From NCBI GenBank assembly GCA_002427105.1, contig DIPM01000036.1, positions 3,882-30,951 on the forward strand: a stretch of 27,070 nucleotides of DNA. Direction: 5' to 3'. The DNA comes from Marinilabiliaceae bacterium UBA5488 (GTDB lineage Bacteria; Bacteroidota; Bacteroidia; Bacteroidales; Marinilabiliaceae). Of the stretch, positions 15,068 through 23,366 are shown one piece after another. The first letter of the stretch is position 1. Each line of letters opens with the position of its first letter. Position numbers and translations under genes: made by a program. Under the pieces are notes generated by a model. It ran no database searches, was not told where the DNA came from, and was given only the letters and a program-made list of their open reading frames with translations.

Positions 15068-16723
15068 ATGCTAAAGTGGGTCTTCGTTTATTTTTTAATC
15101 TTCATTGCGCTTTTTACAAGCTGTAAAAGGAGTTATGACAATCAGGGTGGTAAAGCTGTATTTAAATACAATGAATCATCAGGAATTACTTCAATGGATC
15201 CTGCATTTGCCAGAAGTCATTCAAATATTTGGATTGTTAACCAATTATTCAATGGGTTAGTTCAGCTTGACACAGCACTTAACATACTCCCTTGTATAGC
15301 GAAATCATGGACAATTTCAGATGATGGTTTGCAATACGAATTTATTCTTAGAAATGATGTTAGATTTCATGATTCACCAGTTTTTAAAGATGGCAAGGGT
15401 CGGTTATTGGAAGCTTCTGATGTTGTTTACAGCCTTCAAAGGTTAGCTGAAAAAAAACTTGCATCACCCGGTGCGTGGGTTCTCAATGCAGTACAGGATT
15501 TTAAAGGTCGCAAAGATGTTCGTGCATTGAATGACACGACTGTCGTGATAATTCTTTCAAAACCATTTCCTCCATTCTTAGGGCTGTTATCGATGCAGTA
15601 TTGCTCTATAATTCCGCACGAAGCGGTGGAATTCTGGGGTGAAGATTTCAGAGTAAATCCGGTAGGGACGGGGCCCTTCGAATTTAAGATGCTGAAGGAA
15701 GGTGTAAAGCTTGTTATGTTGAAGAATCCGGGTTATTTCGAAAAAGACGAAGAAGGCATTAGGTTACCATATCTTGATGCTGTTTCGGTTTCTTTTATTA
15801 TCGATAAACAATCTGCATTTCTTGAGTTCATTAAAGGGAATCTGGATTTTATGTCGGGTCTTGATGCATCTTACAAAGATGAGTTGTTAACACCTTCGGG
15901 AAAGTTGAAAGAGAAGTATCACGACAAAATAAACATTTACACTCAACCTTATCTAAATACCGAGTACCTGGGTTTTTTATATGATAGCAATAACCAGGTT
16001 ATGAGAGGAAGTCCGCTAAATGATGTTAGAATCCGTAAAGCAATCAATTATGGCTTTGATCGTAAGAAGATGATAAGATATTTACGAAACGGCATAGGTA
16101 CACCAGGTACTAAAGGAATAATACCACCAGGTTTAAAAGGTTATGATGAAGATTCAGAATATGGTTACTATTATGACAAAGAGCTTTCGAAGCGCTTGCT
16201 TGCTGAAGCTGGTTATCCTGGCGGTAAAGGGCTTCCAAAAATAGTATTGTCAACAAATTCTACCTATCTTGATGTAGCTCAGTTTATCCAAAGTCAGGTT
16301 TCAGAAATTGGTATTGACCTTAAATTAGATGTTTCCCCTCCGGGGACTCTGAGAGAAAATATGGCACAGGCCCGCCTTCCTTTTTTCAGGGGCTCATGGA
16401 TAGCTGATTACCCAGATGCCGAAAATTATCTCTCCTTGTTTTATTCTCCTAATAAAAGTCCTGTAGGCCCAAACTATGTTCACTTTAATAAGGCTGATTT
16501 CGACAGATTGTATGAGTCAGCAATGCTTGAGACCAATGATTCTTTGAGAAGTATAATGTACACTAGTTTAGATAGTATAATGATGCAGCAATCGCCTGTA
16601 GTTGTTTTGTTTTATGACCAGGTGCTTCGATTTGCACAAAAAAATATAAGTGGATTGGGCTCAAATCCCCTAAATCTATTGAGTCTCAAAAGAGTGAAAA
16701 AAGTAAACACTAAATCTAATTAA
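15068..16723 (+). CDS. Oligopeptide-type ABC transporter substrate-binding lipoprotein (SBP family 5)
   Basis: A 551-residue lipoprotein with a signal sequence ending in lipobox LFTSC (C19), so it is membrane-anchored. The family 5 solute-binding fold (DppA/OppA/NikA) is clear: SSGITSMDPAFARSHSNIWIVNQLFNGLVQLD near the start (within 37-70), LAKSWTISDDGLQYEFILRNDVRFHD-like region at about 80-105, DVVYSLQRL, NPVGTGPFEFK, DVRIRKAINYGFDRKKMI, and an ending typical of the family. Likely ligands are peptides, but the family also binds nickel, sugars and other compounds. There are no permease or ATPase genes next to it. The flavin-reductase-fold gene follows after 5 bp, so they are probably co-transcribed. 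The secreted aminopeptidase is divergent from it. Confidence 0.92.
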   Translation: MLKWVFVYFLIFIALFTSCKRSYDNQGGKAVFKYNESSGITSMDPAFARSHSNIWIVNQLFNGLVQLDTALNILPCIAKSWTISDDGLQYEFILRNDVRFHDSPVFKDGKGRLLEASDVVYSLQRLAEKKLASPGAWVLNAVQDFKGRKDVRALNDTTVVIILSKPFPPFLGLLSMQYCSIIPHEAVEFWGEDFRVNPVGTGPFEFKMLKEGVKLVMLKNPGYFEKDEEGIRLPYLDAVSVSFIIDKQSAFLEFIKGNLDFMSGLDASYKDELLTPSGKLKEKYHDKINIYTQPYLNTEYLGFLYDSNNQVMRGSPLNDVRIRKAINYGFDRKKMIRYLRNGIGTPGTKGIIPPGLKGYDEDSEYGYYYDKELSKRLLAEAGYPGGKGLPKIVLSTNSTYLDVAQFIQSQVSEIGIDLKLDVSPPGTLRENMAQARLPFFRGSWIADYPDAENYLSLFYSPNKSPVGPNYVHFNKADFDRLYESAMLETNDSLRSIMYTSLDSIMMQQSPVVVLFYDQVLRFAQKNISGLGSNPLNLLSLKRVKKVNTKSN

Positions 16724-16728
16724 AGTAT

Positions 16729-17274
16729 ATGCAGGACAACACAAATAGACAAGACACAGAAATTGAAGGTTTTGTAAGGGTAAGAGCTGACGAGTTAAAT
16801 GAAAATGCTATTAAGTTGATTGGTACAGACTGGATGCTTATTACTGCAGGGACGATTGATAATATGAATACAATGACAGCTAGTTGGGGTGGACTAGGCA
16901 TGCTTTGGAACCGACACGTTGCATTTATTTTCATTCGGCCACAACGATATACATACCAGTTTGTAGAAAGAGAAGATTATTTTACATGCTCCTTCTATGA
17001 TGAAAGATTCAGGAGTATGTTAAATTTCTGTGGAACATATTCAGGCAGGGATTGTAATAAGCCTTTGGAGGTTGGCATATCTCCCATAAAGGTTGGACAT
17101 TCCATTGCTTTTTCGGAAGCCAGGTTAATTATTGAGTGTAAGAAGATTTATTATCAAGATATAAACAGGGAGAACTTTCTGGCTGATTTCATTAATAAAC
17201 ACTACCCCGAATCGGATTATCACCGAATGTTCATAGGCGAAATTACTTCAGCATGGATTAATCAAGAACAATAG
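16729..17274 (+). CDS. Flavin reductase-like FMN-binding protein
   Basis: A 181-residue cytosolic protein with the split-barrel flavin-binding fold. The key block is WMLITAGTIDNMNTMTASWGGLGMLWNRHVAFIFIRPQRYT at about 36-75, where the N-T-M-T-A-S-W stretch matches the FMN phosphate-binding region of the family. The YxFVExxDYFTCSFY segment follows. These proteins reduce flavin with NAD(P)H or bind FMN; the substrate or partner is not evident. The start ATG is 5 bp after the stop of the lipoprotein gene. It has no gene for a flavin-dependent monooxygenase next to it. A functional link with the peptide-binding protein is not obvious. Confidence 0.85.
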   Translation: MQDNTNRQDTEIEGFVRVRADELNENAIKLIGTDWMLITAGTIDNMNTMTASWGGLGMLWNRHVAFIFIRPQRYTYQFVEREDYFTCSFYDERFRSMLNFCGTYSGRDCNKPLEVGISPIKVGHSIAFSEARLIIECKKIYYQDINRENFLADFINKHYPESDYHRMFIGEITSAWINQEQ

Positions 17275-17331
17275 TTAATAATTTTTACGTTCATACACTA
17301 TCAATAATTAGTTTTATTAATTTTATGCCTT

Positions 17332-17931
17332 TTGGGGTCTAGTGTAATTTTCAAATTTCAAAAATTGGACTTTTTAAGAAAAATCAGGGTCTATTTTGGT
17401 CAGAGATATTTGACTGCAGAATCCTTCAAACTGGTACGCAATAAAAAACCGGTTAATCTGTCGACTGCATCGACTATTGGAATCATATACCACCTACAGT
17501 CTGAGGAAGACTATAACATGGTTAGCGATTTTACCCGACAGATGCAGGAACAAGGAAAAAAGGTTTGGGTTATTGGTTTGTATGACTCTAAAAGGATCCC
17601 TGCCTATTACATACCTAAATTGTCCTATGACATTATATTGCCCAAAGACATCGACTTTATATTCCGACCAAAAGGGAAGTTTGTTACAGAGTTTATTGAT
17701 ACCCAATTCAATATGCTTATTGATTTAAGTAGTCCCGATAATTTTACTTTAAACTATATTGCTACATTATCAAAAGCTAGTTTCAAATTAGGGAGAACAA
17801 TAGATGACAGGACTCTTCCATATGATATAATGATAGACACACCAGCTGAAATTGATTACCAGGAGCTTATCAATCAAATAATTTACTACTTTAACAATTT
17901 AAAATTTAATCAACCTGAAAATCAGGAGTAA
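17332..17931 (+). CDS. DUF6913 family protein (Bacteroidota)
   Basis: A protein of about 190-199 residues. The core matches the Bacteroidota DUF6913 family as I recall it: a basic N-terminus (FLRKIRVYFGQRYL), a NLSTASTIGIIYHLQSEEDYNMV strand-helix unit, KVWVIGLYDSKR, DFIFRPKG, and the FNMLIDLSSPDNFTLNYIATLSKASFKLGR segment. No catalytic motif is known to me; a Rossmann-like alpha/beta fold is suggested by the alternating pattern. The start is uncertain. The longest frame opens at TTG 17332 with no Shine-Dalgarno sequence; TTG 17365 would agree better with relatives; ATG 17325 is in another frame. It is 25 bp upstream of dapA on the same strand, an arrangement I recall as common in the phylum. 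Confidence 0.7.
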   Translation: MGSSVIFKFQKLDFLRKIRVYFGQRYLTAESFKLVRNKKPVNLSTASTIGIIYHLQSEEDYNMVSDFTRQMQEQGKKVWVIGLYDSKRIPAYYIPKLSYDIILPKDIDFIFRPKGKFVTEFIDTQFNMLIDLSSPDNFTLNYIATLSKASFKLGRTIDDRTLPYDIMIDTPAEIDYQELINQIIYYFNNLKFNQPENQE

Positions 17932-17956
17932 TAACGGTTGAGCAATTAAGGAAATT

Positions 17957-18856
17957 ATGAAAAATAGATTTACCGGAACAGGAGTTGCACTGGTAACACC
18001 ATTTCACAAACAAGGGACAATAGATTTTGGTGCCCTTGAGAAATTAATAGAATATACCATATCAAATGGTGTTAGCTATCTTGTTGTAATGGGAACAACA
18101 GGAGAGTCCGTTACACTTTCAAAAGACGAGAAAATAGCACTTATTGAATTTGCCAAAGAGGTGATTAACAAAAGAGTACCAGTTGTTCTTGGGGTTGGGG
18201 GTAACAATACTCAGGAAGTTATTGACCAATTAAAACTTGCCGACAATGATGGTATTGATGCAATTCTTTCGGTCACTCCTTATTACAATAAGCCTACTCA
18301 AAGAGGTTTATATTTACATTTTAAGCAAATAGCTTGTGCAACTCAGCTTCCTATAATCCTATATAATGTTCCGGGAAGAACGAGTGTAAATTTGAAAGCT
18401 GAAACAACTATTCAACTAGCAACTGAATTTGACAATATCATTGGTATTAAGGAAGCCTCAGGTAATTTACCTCAGATAATGGACATTATAAGACAGAGAC
18501 CAAAAGGTTTTCTTGTGATATCAGGAGATGACGCCTTAACACTTCCTCTGATTGCTTTGGGTGCAGATGGTGTGATCTCGGTAGTTGCAAACGCTTTCCC
18601 CGGTAGCTTCAGCAGAATGGTTAACGCCGCTTTAAAGGGATATATGAGTGAAGCGCGCGATTTACATTATAAGTTGTTACCGCTTATGGAAGCTTTGTTC
18701 GCTGACGGAAGCCCCGGGGGAATAAAGGCAGCCCTGGACTACATGAAAATTTCAACTAATAGCCTGAGATTGCCAATTGTTAAAGTGAACAAGCAAACGC
18801 AAAACCTTATTATCAATCATATTAACGAACTTAAAGAAAAGGCCATAGAAAATTAA
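17957..18856 (+). CDS. dapA: 4-hydroxy-tetrahydrodipicolinate synthase
   Basis: Condenses pyruvate with aspartate semialdehyde, the first committed step of diaminopimelate and lysine synthesis. The 299-residue TIM barrel has GTGVALVTPF (7-16), GTTGE (46-50), Y136 in ILYNVPGRT and the Schiff-base lysine K165 in IGIKEASGN. The SGDDALTLPLIALGADGVISV block separates it from N-acetylneuraminate lyase, and all expected residues are present. AAGGA lies four bases before the ATG. It is flanked by DUF6913 (25 bp upstream) and the M14 peptidase (8 bp downstream), so the three are probably one operon. No lysine riboswitch is visible upstream. Confidence 0.95.
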   Translation: MKNRFTGTGVALVTPFHKQGTIDFGALEKLIEYTISNGVSYLVVMGTTGESVTLSKDEKIALIEFAKEVINKRVPVVLGVGGNNTQEVIDQLKLADNDGIDAILSVTPYYNKPTQRGLYLHFKQIACATQLPIILYNVPGRTSVNLKAETTIQLATEFDNIIGIKEASGNLPQIMDIIRQRPKGFLVISGDDALTLPLIALGADGVISVVANAFPGSFSRMVNAALKGYMSEARDLHYKLLPLMEALFADGSPGGIKAALDYMKISTNSLRLPIVKVNKQTQNLIINHINELKEKAIEN

Positions 18857-18864
18857 CTACTCTG

Positions 18865-20805
18865 ATGAAAAAGTACTTTACCCTACTCTTGACCATACTG
18901 GCCATCATAACACAAGCACAAAAACCAATTTCAGAAACAAATACAACTGATCTTTTTGGTACAAAAGGTGAAATTTATTTTTTATTACAAGGTGCTGCAA
19001 CACATGCAAATGAGCTTACTAAAATAATAAGCATAGATAAAGTCGAAAATGGAGACGTTTATGCTTATGCATCTGTAAAAGAATATAACAAACTCAAAGC
19101 CGGATTTAACTTCAATTTAATTCTGCTTCCCAAGCCAGGTGAATTAACATTTGAAAATGTTTCATCATCAGTCAGGGAAATTATGGAATGGGACACTTAT
19201 CCAACTTATCAGGGCTATCTTGATATTATGAGTGAGTTCGCTTCAAATTATCCCGAGATATGTGATATAGACACAATAGGCTCAACTACGGAAGACAGAT
19301 TAATTATTGTGGCTAGAATTAGCGACAACGTTCATGAGGAAGAAGATGAACCCGAATTTCTTTACACATCTTCTATGCATGGAGATGAGACAACCGGGTA
19401 TGTTCTTACGCTTAGGTTGATTGATTATTTGTTGTCGAATTATGGATCTGACGAAAGAATTACAAATATTGTAGACAACATTGATATTTGGATAAATCCT
19501 CTTGCTAACCCTGATGGTACATATGCAGGAGGGAATAGTACAGTTTTTGGAGCTACGAGGTATAATGCAAACTATGTTGATTTAAACAGGAACTATCCTG
19601 ATCCTGCTGATGGACCACATCCTGATGGTAATCCATGGCAACCTGAAACTGTTGCTTTTATGGCTTTCGCTGAAGGTCGTGATTTTGTGTTATCAGCTAA
19701 TTTTCATGGTGGTGCTGAGGTAGTTAATTACCCATGGGATACATGGAGTAGAAATACAGCTGATCATTTATGGTGGAATTTTGTGAGTCGTAATTACGCA
19801 GATACCTGCCATGTTAATTCACCGTTAGGTTACTTTACTGATCTCGATAATGGTGTTACTAATGGTTATGCCTGGTACTCAATTACTGGGGGCAGACAGG
19901 ATTACATGAATTACTTTCAACAATGCAGGGAAGTGACGCTGGAAATTTCAAGTAATAAATTATTACCTACATCTCAATTAGAGAGCTTTTGGAATTATAA
20001 TTACAGATCAATGCTTAATTATATTGAAGAGTCTTTATACGGGGTTAGGGGAATAGTTACTGACTCATTAACCGGTCAACCGTTACAGGCCGAGGTTTTT
20101 ATTGCTATGCATGACAAGGATTCAAGTATGGTTTATTCTTCTTTACCAATAGGCAATTACCATAGGCTACTGAAAAGTGGTACATATAACATTACTTTTA
20201 AAGCACCAGGCTATTTGAATAAAACAGTTACCGGTGTTCAGGTTGCTGATGGTTTCATCACTTACCTTGATGTTCAGTTATATAATGGTATGCCGGTTGC
20301 TGATTTTACTGCTTCTGATACACTTATTGAGGAAGATGATTCAATAATTTTTACTGACAACTCCTTTGGGTCTCCTCTATCAAGGCTTTGGATATTCGAA
20401 GGCGGAAGTCCTGAAACATCAACAGATACAAACCCATCAATAAAGTATGAGAATAATGGAACTTTTGATGTTACTTTAATAGTCTCAAATGGTATAGGTG
20501 CAGATACACTTGTTAAGGATGATTATATAACTGTGAATGAATCTATTGGTACAAGTGATTATGATTTAATAAAGTGCCTCATTTATCCCAATCCGGTAAC
20601 AGGTGAAAAGTTCAATATCATTAGTAAAGCACCGATCAATAGCATTGACATTTCAGACGTAACCGGAGCTGCTCTAATTCATCTGGTACCAGAGAATGTC
20701 GTTCAACTGTCCATTTCTACGACTTCTTTAAAGAATGGAATATATCTTGTAAATGTAAGGACTGATGAAGGTAATTATGCAATGAAAATTCTGATTAACA
20801 GATAA
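18865..20805 (+). CDS. Secreted M14 zinc carboxypeptidase with PKD and type IX secretion tail
   Basis: A 646-residue exported metallocarboxypeptidase. The signal peptide is 1-18 (ITQA|QKP). After a ~100-residue propeptide-like region, the M14 domain carries zinc ligands H172 and E175 (MHGDETTGY), NPLANPDG (211-218), DLNRNYP (239-245), the third zinc ligand H281 (SANFHGG) and catalytic E360 (REVTLE). A carboxypeptidase regulatory-like domain follows (about 393-473), then a PKD domain (about 474-558). The C-terminal type A sorting domain covers about 570-646 (IYPNPVTGEKFNI to YAMKILINR), which points to type IX export. It would trim C-terminal residues from extracellular peptides. It follows dapA by 8 bp and is the last gene before the terminator at 20832. 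Confidence 0.93.
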   Translation: MKKYFTLLLTILAIITQAQKPISETNTTDLFGTKGEIYFLLQGAATHANELTKIISIDKVENGDVYAYASVKEYNKLKAGFNFNLILLPKPGELTFENVSSSVREIMEWDTYPTYQGYLDIMSEFASNYPEICDIDTIGSTTEDRLIIVARISDNVHEEEDEPEFLYTSSMHGDETTGYVLTLRLIDYLLSNYGSDERITNIVDNIDIWINPLANPDGTYAGGNSTVFGATRYNANYVDLNRNYPDPADGPHPDGNPWQPETVAFMAFAEGRDFVLSANFHGGAEVVNYPWDTWSRNTADHLWWNFVSRNYADTCHVNSPLGYFTDLDNGVTNGYAWYSITGGRQDYMNYFQQCREVTLEISSNKLLPTSQLESFWNYNYRSMLNYIEESLYGVRGIVTDSLTGQPLQAEVFIAMHDKDSSMVYSSLPIGNYHRLLKSGTYNITFKAPGYLNKTVTGVQVADGFITYLDVQLYNGMPVADFTASDTLIEEDDSIIFTDNSFGSPLSRLWIFEGGSPETSTDTNPSIKYENNGTFDVTLIVSNGIGADTLVKDDYITVNESIGTSDYDLIKCLIYPNPVTGEKFNIISKAPINSIDISDVTGAALIHLVPENVVQLSISTTSLKNGIYLVNVRTDEGNYAMKILINR

Positions 20806-20831
20806 AAAGTGCCTCAGGGCGTCTTTTCAAT

Positions 20832-20866
20832 AAAAAAAATAACGGGGTGTTCCCGCTATTTTTTTG
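20832..20866. terminator. Bidirectional rho-independent terminator
   Basis: An A-run at 20832-20839 plus TA pairs with TA plus a T-run (to 20865), on each side of a CGGG/CCCG stem (20843-20846, 20852-20855) with a GTGTT loop. One A-C mismatch interrupts it. Each strand reads as a GC hairpin followed by Ts. It serves the M14 gene on plus and YggS on minus; the YggS stop codon (20856-20858) lies inside the stem. Confidence 0.85.
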
Positions 20867-21533
20867 AATAGTCTCTTGCTCCGAAAATTGCAGTTCCAAT
20901 TCGCACAATCGTGCTTCCTTCCTCTACAGCAATGTGATAATCAGATGTCATACCCATAGAAATCTCCCTGAATGTTTCATCATTCTTGAAATACAAATCT
21001 TTAATCTGATCAAAGGTCTGTTTTAGGCTTTTGAATTCTTTGCGTACTGTATTCTCATTTTCTGTATTTGTGGCGACTCCCATGACACCAATAAGCCTGA
21101 CGTTTTTCATCTCAGAATTATTGAAATCTTCAATCAGTTCTATGGCTTCCTGATCACTCAGTCCAAATTTCGTTTCTTCCCTGGCAATATATATCTGAAG
21201 TAAACAATCTATCACCCGATCATTTTTGAGTGCTTGAGTATTAATTTCCTTTAGCAGTTTTATACTGTCAACACTGTGGATTAAATGAACAAAGGGTGCA
21301 ATATACTTTACTTTGTTAGTTTGTAAATGACCTATTTGGTGCCACCTGATATCTGAAGGGAGCAAAGGTTGTTTTGTGGATAATTCCTGAACTTTGTTTT
21401 CACCAAAATCCCTGATGCCCTCACTATAAACCTCGAATATTTCATCAGGTGTGCGTGTTTTACTGGCAGCCACAAAGCGCACAGAATCTGGTATTATTGA
21501 AAGAATTTCTTGAATGACTTCCTTATTTCCCAT
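20856..21533 (-). CDS. YggS/PLPBP family pyridoxal-phosphate homeostasis protein
   Basis: A 225-residue cytosolic protein of the PLP-binding YggS (PROSC) family, which buffers pyridoxal phosphate and affects amino-acid and keto-acid balance without a known enzymatic activity. The PLP lysine is K25 in VAASKTRTPDEI. Other family motifs are IRDFGENKVQE, WHQIGHLQTNKVKYI, TKFGL, LIGVMGVAT and SMGMTSDYHIAVEEGSTIVRIGTAIFG. Length is normal. It is the last gene of the glycan operon, 8 bp after the epimerase gene, and its stop lies within the terminator hairpin. Its place behind envelope genes is probably incidental. Confidence 0.93.
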   Translation of the reverse strand: MGNKEVIQEILSIIPDSVRFVAASKTRTPDEIFEVYSEGIRDFGENKVQELSTKQPLLPSDIRWHQIGHLQTNKVKYIAPFVHLIHSVDSIKLLKEINTQALKNDRVIDCLLQIYIAREETKFGLSDQEAIELIEDFNNSEMKNVRLIGVMGVATNTENENTVRKEFKSLKQTFDQIKDLYFKNDETFREISMGMTSDYHIAVEEGSTIVRIGTAIFGARDYSKK

Positions 21534-21541
21534 ATTAAAAA

Positions 21542-22489
21542 TCAGTGCTTTAGGTCAGTTATAAACATTTTGAATAACCCTTCTTTTATTGAATGTTTTG
21601 GGTAATATCCAAGTAGTTCTTTAGCTTTAGAAATATCTGCATAAGTAATTTCAACGTCGCCCGGTTGAATTGGTTTTTGCTCAATTTTTACAGGAAGCGC
21701 TAAAACAGTACCTATTTCATTAATTAGATCGCTCAACCTGACAGTCTGGTTATTACCGAGGTTTATTACTTCATATCCATTTACTTTGTCAATAGACGCA
21801 ATTATTCCAGCAACAATGTCGTCAATAAATGTGTAATCACGTCGTGTATTGCCATCACCATACATCGTGACAGGTCTTCCCTGCCGAATCAGCCTTCCGA
21901 ATTGTTGAATAGCCATCTCAGGCCGTTGATTATGGCCATAAACTGTGAAAAATCTTAAACAGAAAATATTCATTTTGTACAGGTGGTGGTAAGTGAAGCA
22001 TAGCAATTCACCTGCTTTTTTTGAAGCTGCATAAGGAGAAATGGGATTATCCACATTGTCAGTTTCTGCAAAAGGAGTTTTCGAATTATTTCCGTATACC
22101 GATGAAGAGGATGCGAAAACCAGATCTTTAACACCATTATCCTTCATTGTATTCAGAAGGGTAATTGTACCATTTATATTTACATCAAAATAGAGCTCAG
22201 GGTCATCAATAGATGGCCTAACTCCGGCTCTTGCTGCTAAATGAACAACGCAATCGGGTTTTGTAGACTCGAAAACCTTCGACATGAACTCTTTATTGCG
22301 GATGTCTCCTTCAAACAGATGGAATTTTTCGTGCTCTGCTAATGGCTTAATGTTGTCTAACTTAACTTTGATGTCATAGAAGCTGTCGAAATTGTCAATT
22401 CCAATAACTTCATGTTCTGAAACCAATAATTCTTTTGCAAGATTAGAACCGATAAAACCGGCAACACCAGTTACTAAAACTCTTTTCAC
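21542..22489 (-). CDS. NAD-dependent epimerase, UDP-glucuronate 4-epimerase-like
   Basis: A 315-residue extended short-chain dehydrogenase/reductase. The NAD motif is TGVAGFIGSN (7-16), and the catalytic triad is S in FASSSSVYG (about 127-133) with Y153-x3-K157 (SPYAASKKAGE). HLAARAGVRPSIDDPELYFDVNINGT and FFTVYGHNQRPEMA resemble UDP-glucuronate 4-epimerases (CapI-type) more than GalE, so UDP-glucuronate to UDP-galacturonate is the best guess; another nucleotide-sugar epimerase cannot be ruled out. The start codon is GTG at 22489, one base after the TGA of the upstream gene (22491-22493), so translation is likely coupled. It lies in an operon with polyprenyl-phosphate sugar enzymes and probably supplies their donor. 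Confidence 0.85.
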   Translation of the reverse strand: MKRVLVTGVAGFIGSNLAKELLVSEHEVIGIDNFDSFYDIKVKLDNIKPLAEHEKFHLFEGDIRNKEFMSKVFESTKPDCVVHLAARAGVRPSIDDPELYFDVNINGTITLLNTMKDNGVKDLVFASSSSVYGNNSKTPFAETDNVDNPISPYAASKKAGELLCFTYHHLYKMNIFCLRFFTVYGHNQRPEMAIQQFGRLIRQGRPVTMYGDGNTRRDYTFIDDIVAGIIASIDKVNGYEVINLGNNQTVRLSDLINEIGTVLALPVKIEQKPIQPGDVEITYADISKAKELLGYYPKHSIKEGLFKMFITDLKH

Positions 22490-22490
22490 G

Positions 22491-23366
22491 TCAATTAATA
22501 TCAGGTTGAACTTTAATTTTCAAATCGAGCGCTTTAGGATTTAAACTATAGTATATACCAAAGAATGAGACCACAAGCGTTATAATGTAGAAAAGCAGAC
22601 TTAAAGCAATCGAAAGATTTATATCGAGATTAAGGACTTGTGCGCCAAACAGGAAAGTAATCTCTCTTGAACCAATACCCCCGATTGTTATTGGCAGGGC
22701 TGCAACTATCGAAGAAATTAAAAATAAGAATAAGTAGCTTGTCAATCCGTCAAAAGAATCGTTTGCAAACAGAATGAACATTGCAGAAAGAAGTTGCAAA
22801 ATTTGAACTCCAAAAGAATAGGCAGACGCTTGTATAATTGTCTGGTAAAAACGGTTAAAAAATTTCTTATTTATCAATAAATAAATCAGTATGCTTAGCG
22901 GAATAAAAATGTAAGAGATGATTATCCATGTAATGCTAATATCCAGAAGGGGTGTCATCAATAGGGCAATCAGCAACAATACATACATTCCATTGATCCG
23001 ATCAAGAAGAACTGCCCAAAACAAATGTTTGACAGGCGTGCTGTATTTCTTATTTAATATCCAGACTTTATAACCATCACCACCAATACCTCCGGGAAGA
23101 AATAAGTTGTAATACATTCCCAATAAGTAAAGCTTTAGATTGCTTTTGGTATGTAGCTCAACATCAAGTGGTTTGAAATAATAATTTAGCCTATATGCTG
23201 ACAACACTTTTGAAAATGCAAAAAGTATTGTTGCAATAACCAAATAGAAGTAATTGACCGATTTAAGGATATTCAGAACATCTTCAATCTCAATTTTGGT
23301 AAAGACATAATAAATCGCAGCCGCAGAAATCAGGATTTTTGCGAGAGCTTTAAGAAATCTCTTCAT
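22491..23366 (-). CDS. Flippase-like membrane protein of the YbhN / AglD2 (LPG-synthase TM) family
   Basis: A 291-residue polytopic membrane protein with about seven to eight hydrophobic helices. Family signatures are LGMYYNLFLPGGIGGDGYKVWIL at about 84-106 and AALPITIGGIGSREITFLFG at about 223-242. Members are fused to or encoded with lysylphosphatidylglycerol synthases or polyprenyl-phosphate glycosyltransferases, and have been proposed to flip lipid-linked substrates; direct proof is limited. The start overlaps the GT2 gene by 17 bp and its stop is one base from the epimerase start. In this context movement of a polyprenyl-phosphate sugar is the natural hypothesis. Confidence 0.85.
   Translation of the reverse strand: MKRFLKALAKILISAAAIYYVFTKIEIEDVLNILKSVNYFYLVIATILFAFSKVLSAYRLNYYFKPLDVELHTKSNLKLYLLGMYYNLFLPGGIGGDGYKVWILNKKYSTPVKHLFWAVLLDRINGMYVLLLIALLMTPLLDISITWIIISYIFIPLSILIYLLINKKFFNRFYQTIIQASAYSFGVQILQLLSAMFILFANDSFDGLTSYLFLFLISSIVAALPITIGGIGSREITFLFGAQVLNLDINLSIALSLLFYIITLVVSFFGIYYSLNPKALDLKIKVQPDIN

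Noticed and set aside
20800..20832. GCCTCAGGGC after the M14 gene as a separate terminator
   Set aside because: Only a 3-bp stem; the hairpin at 20832-20866 explains termination.
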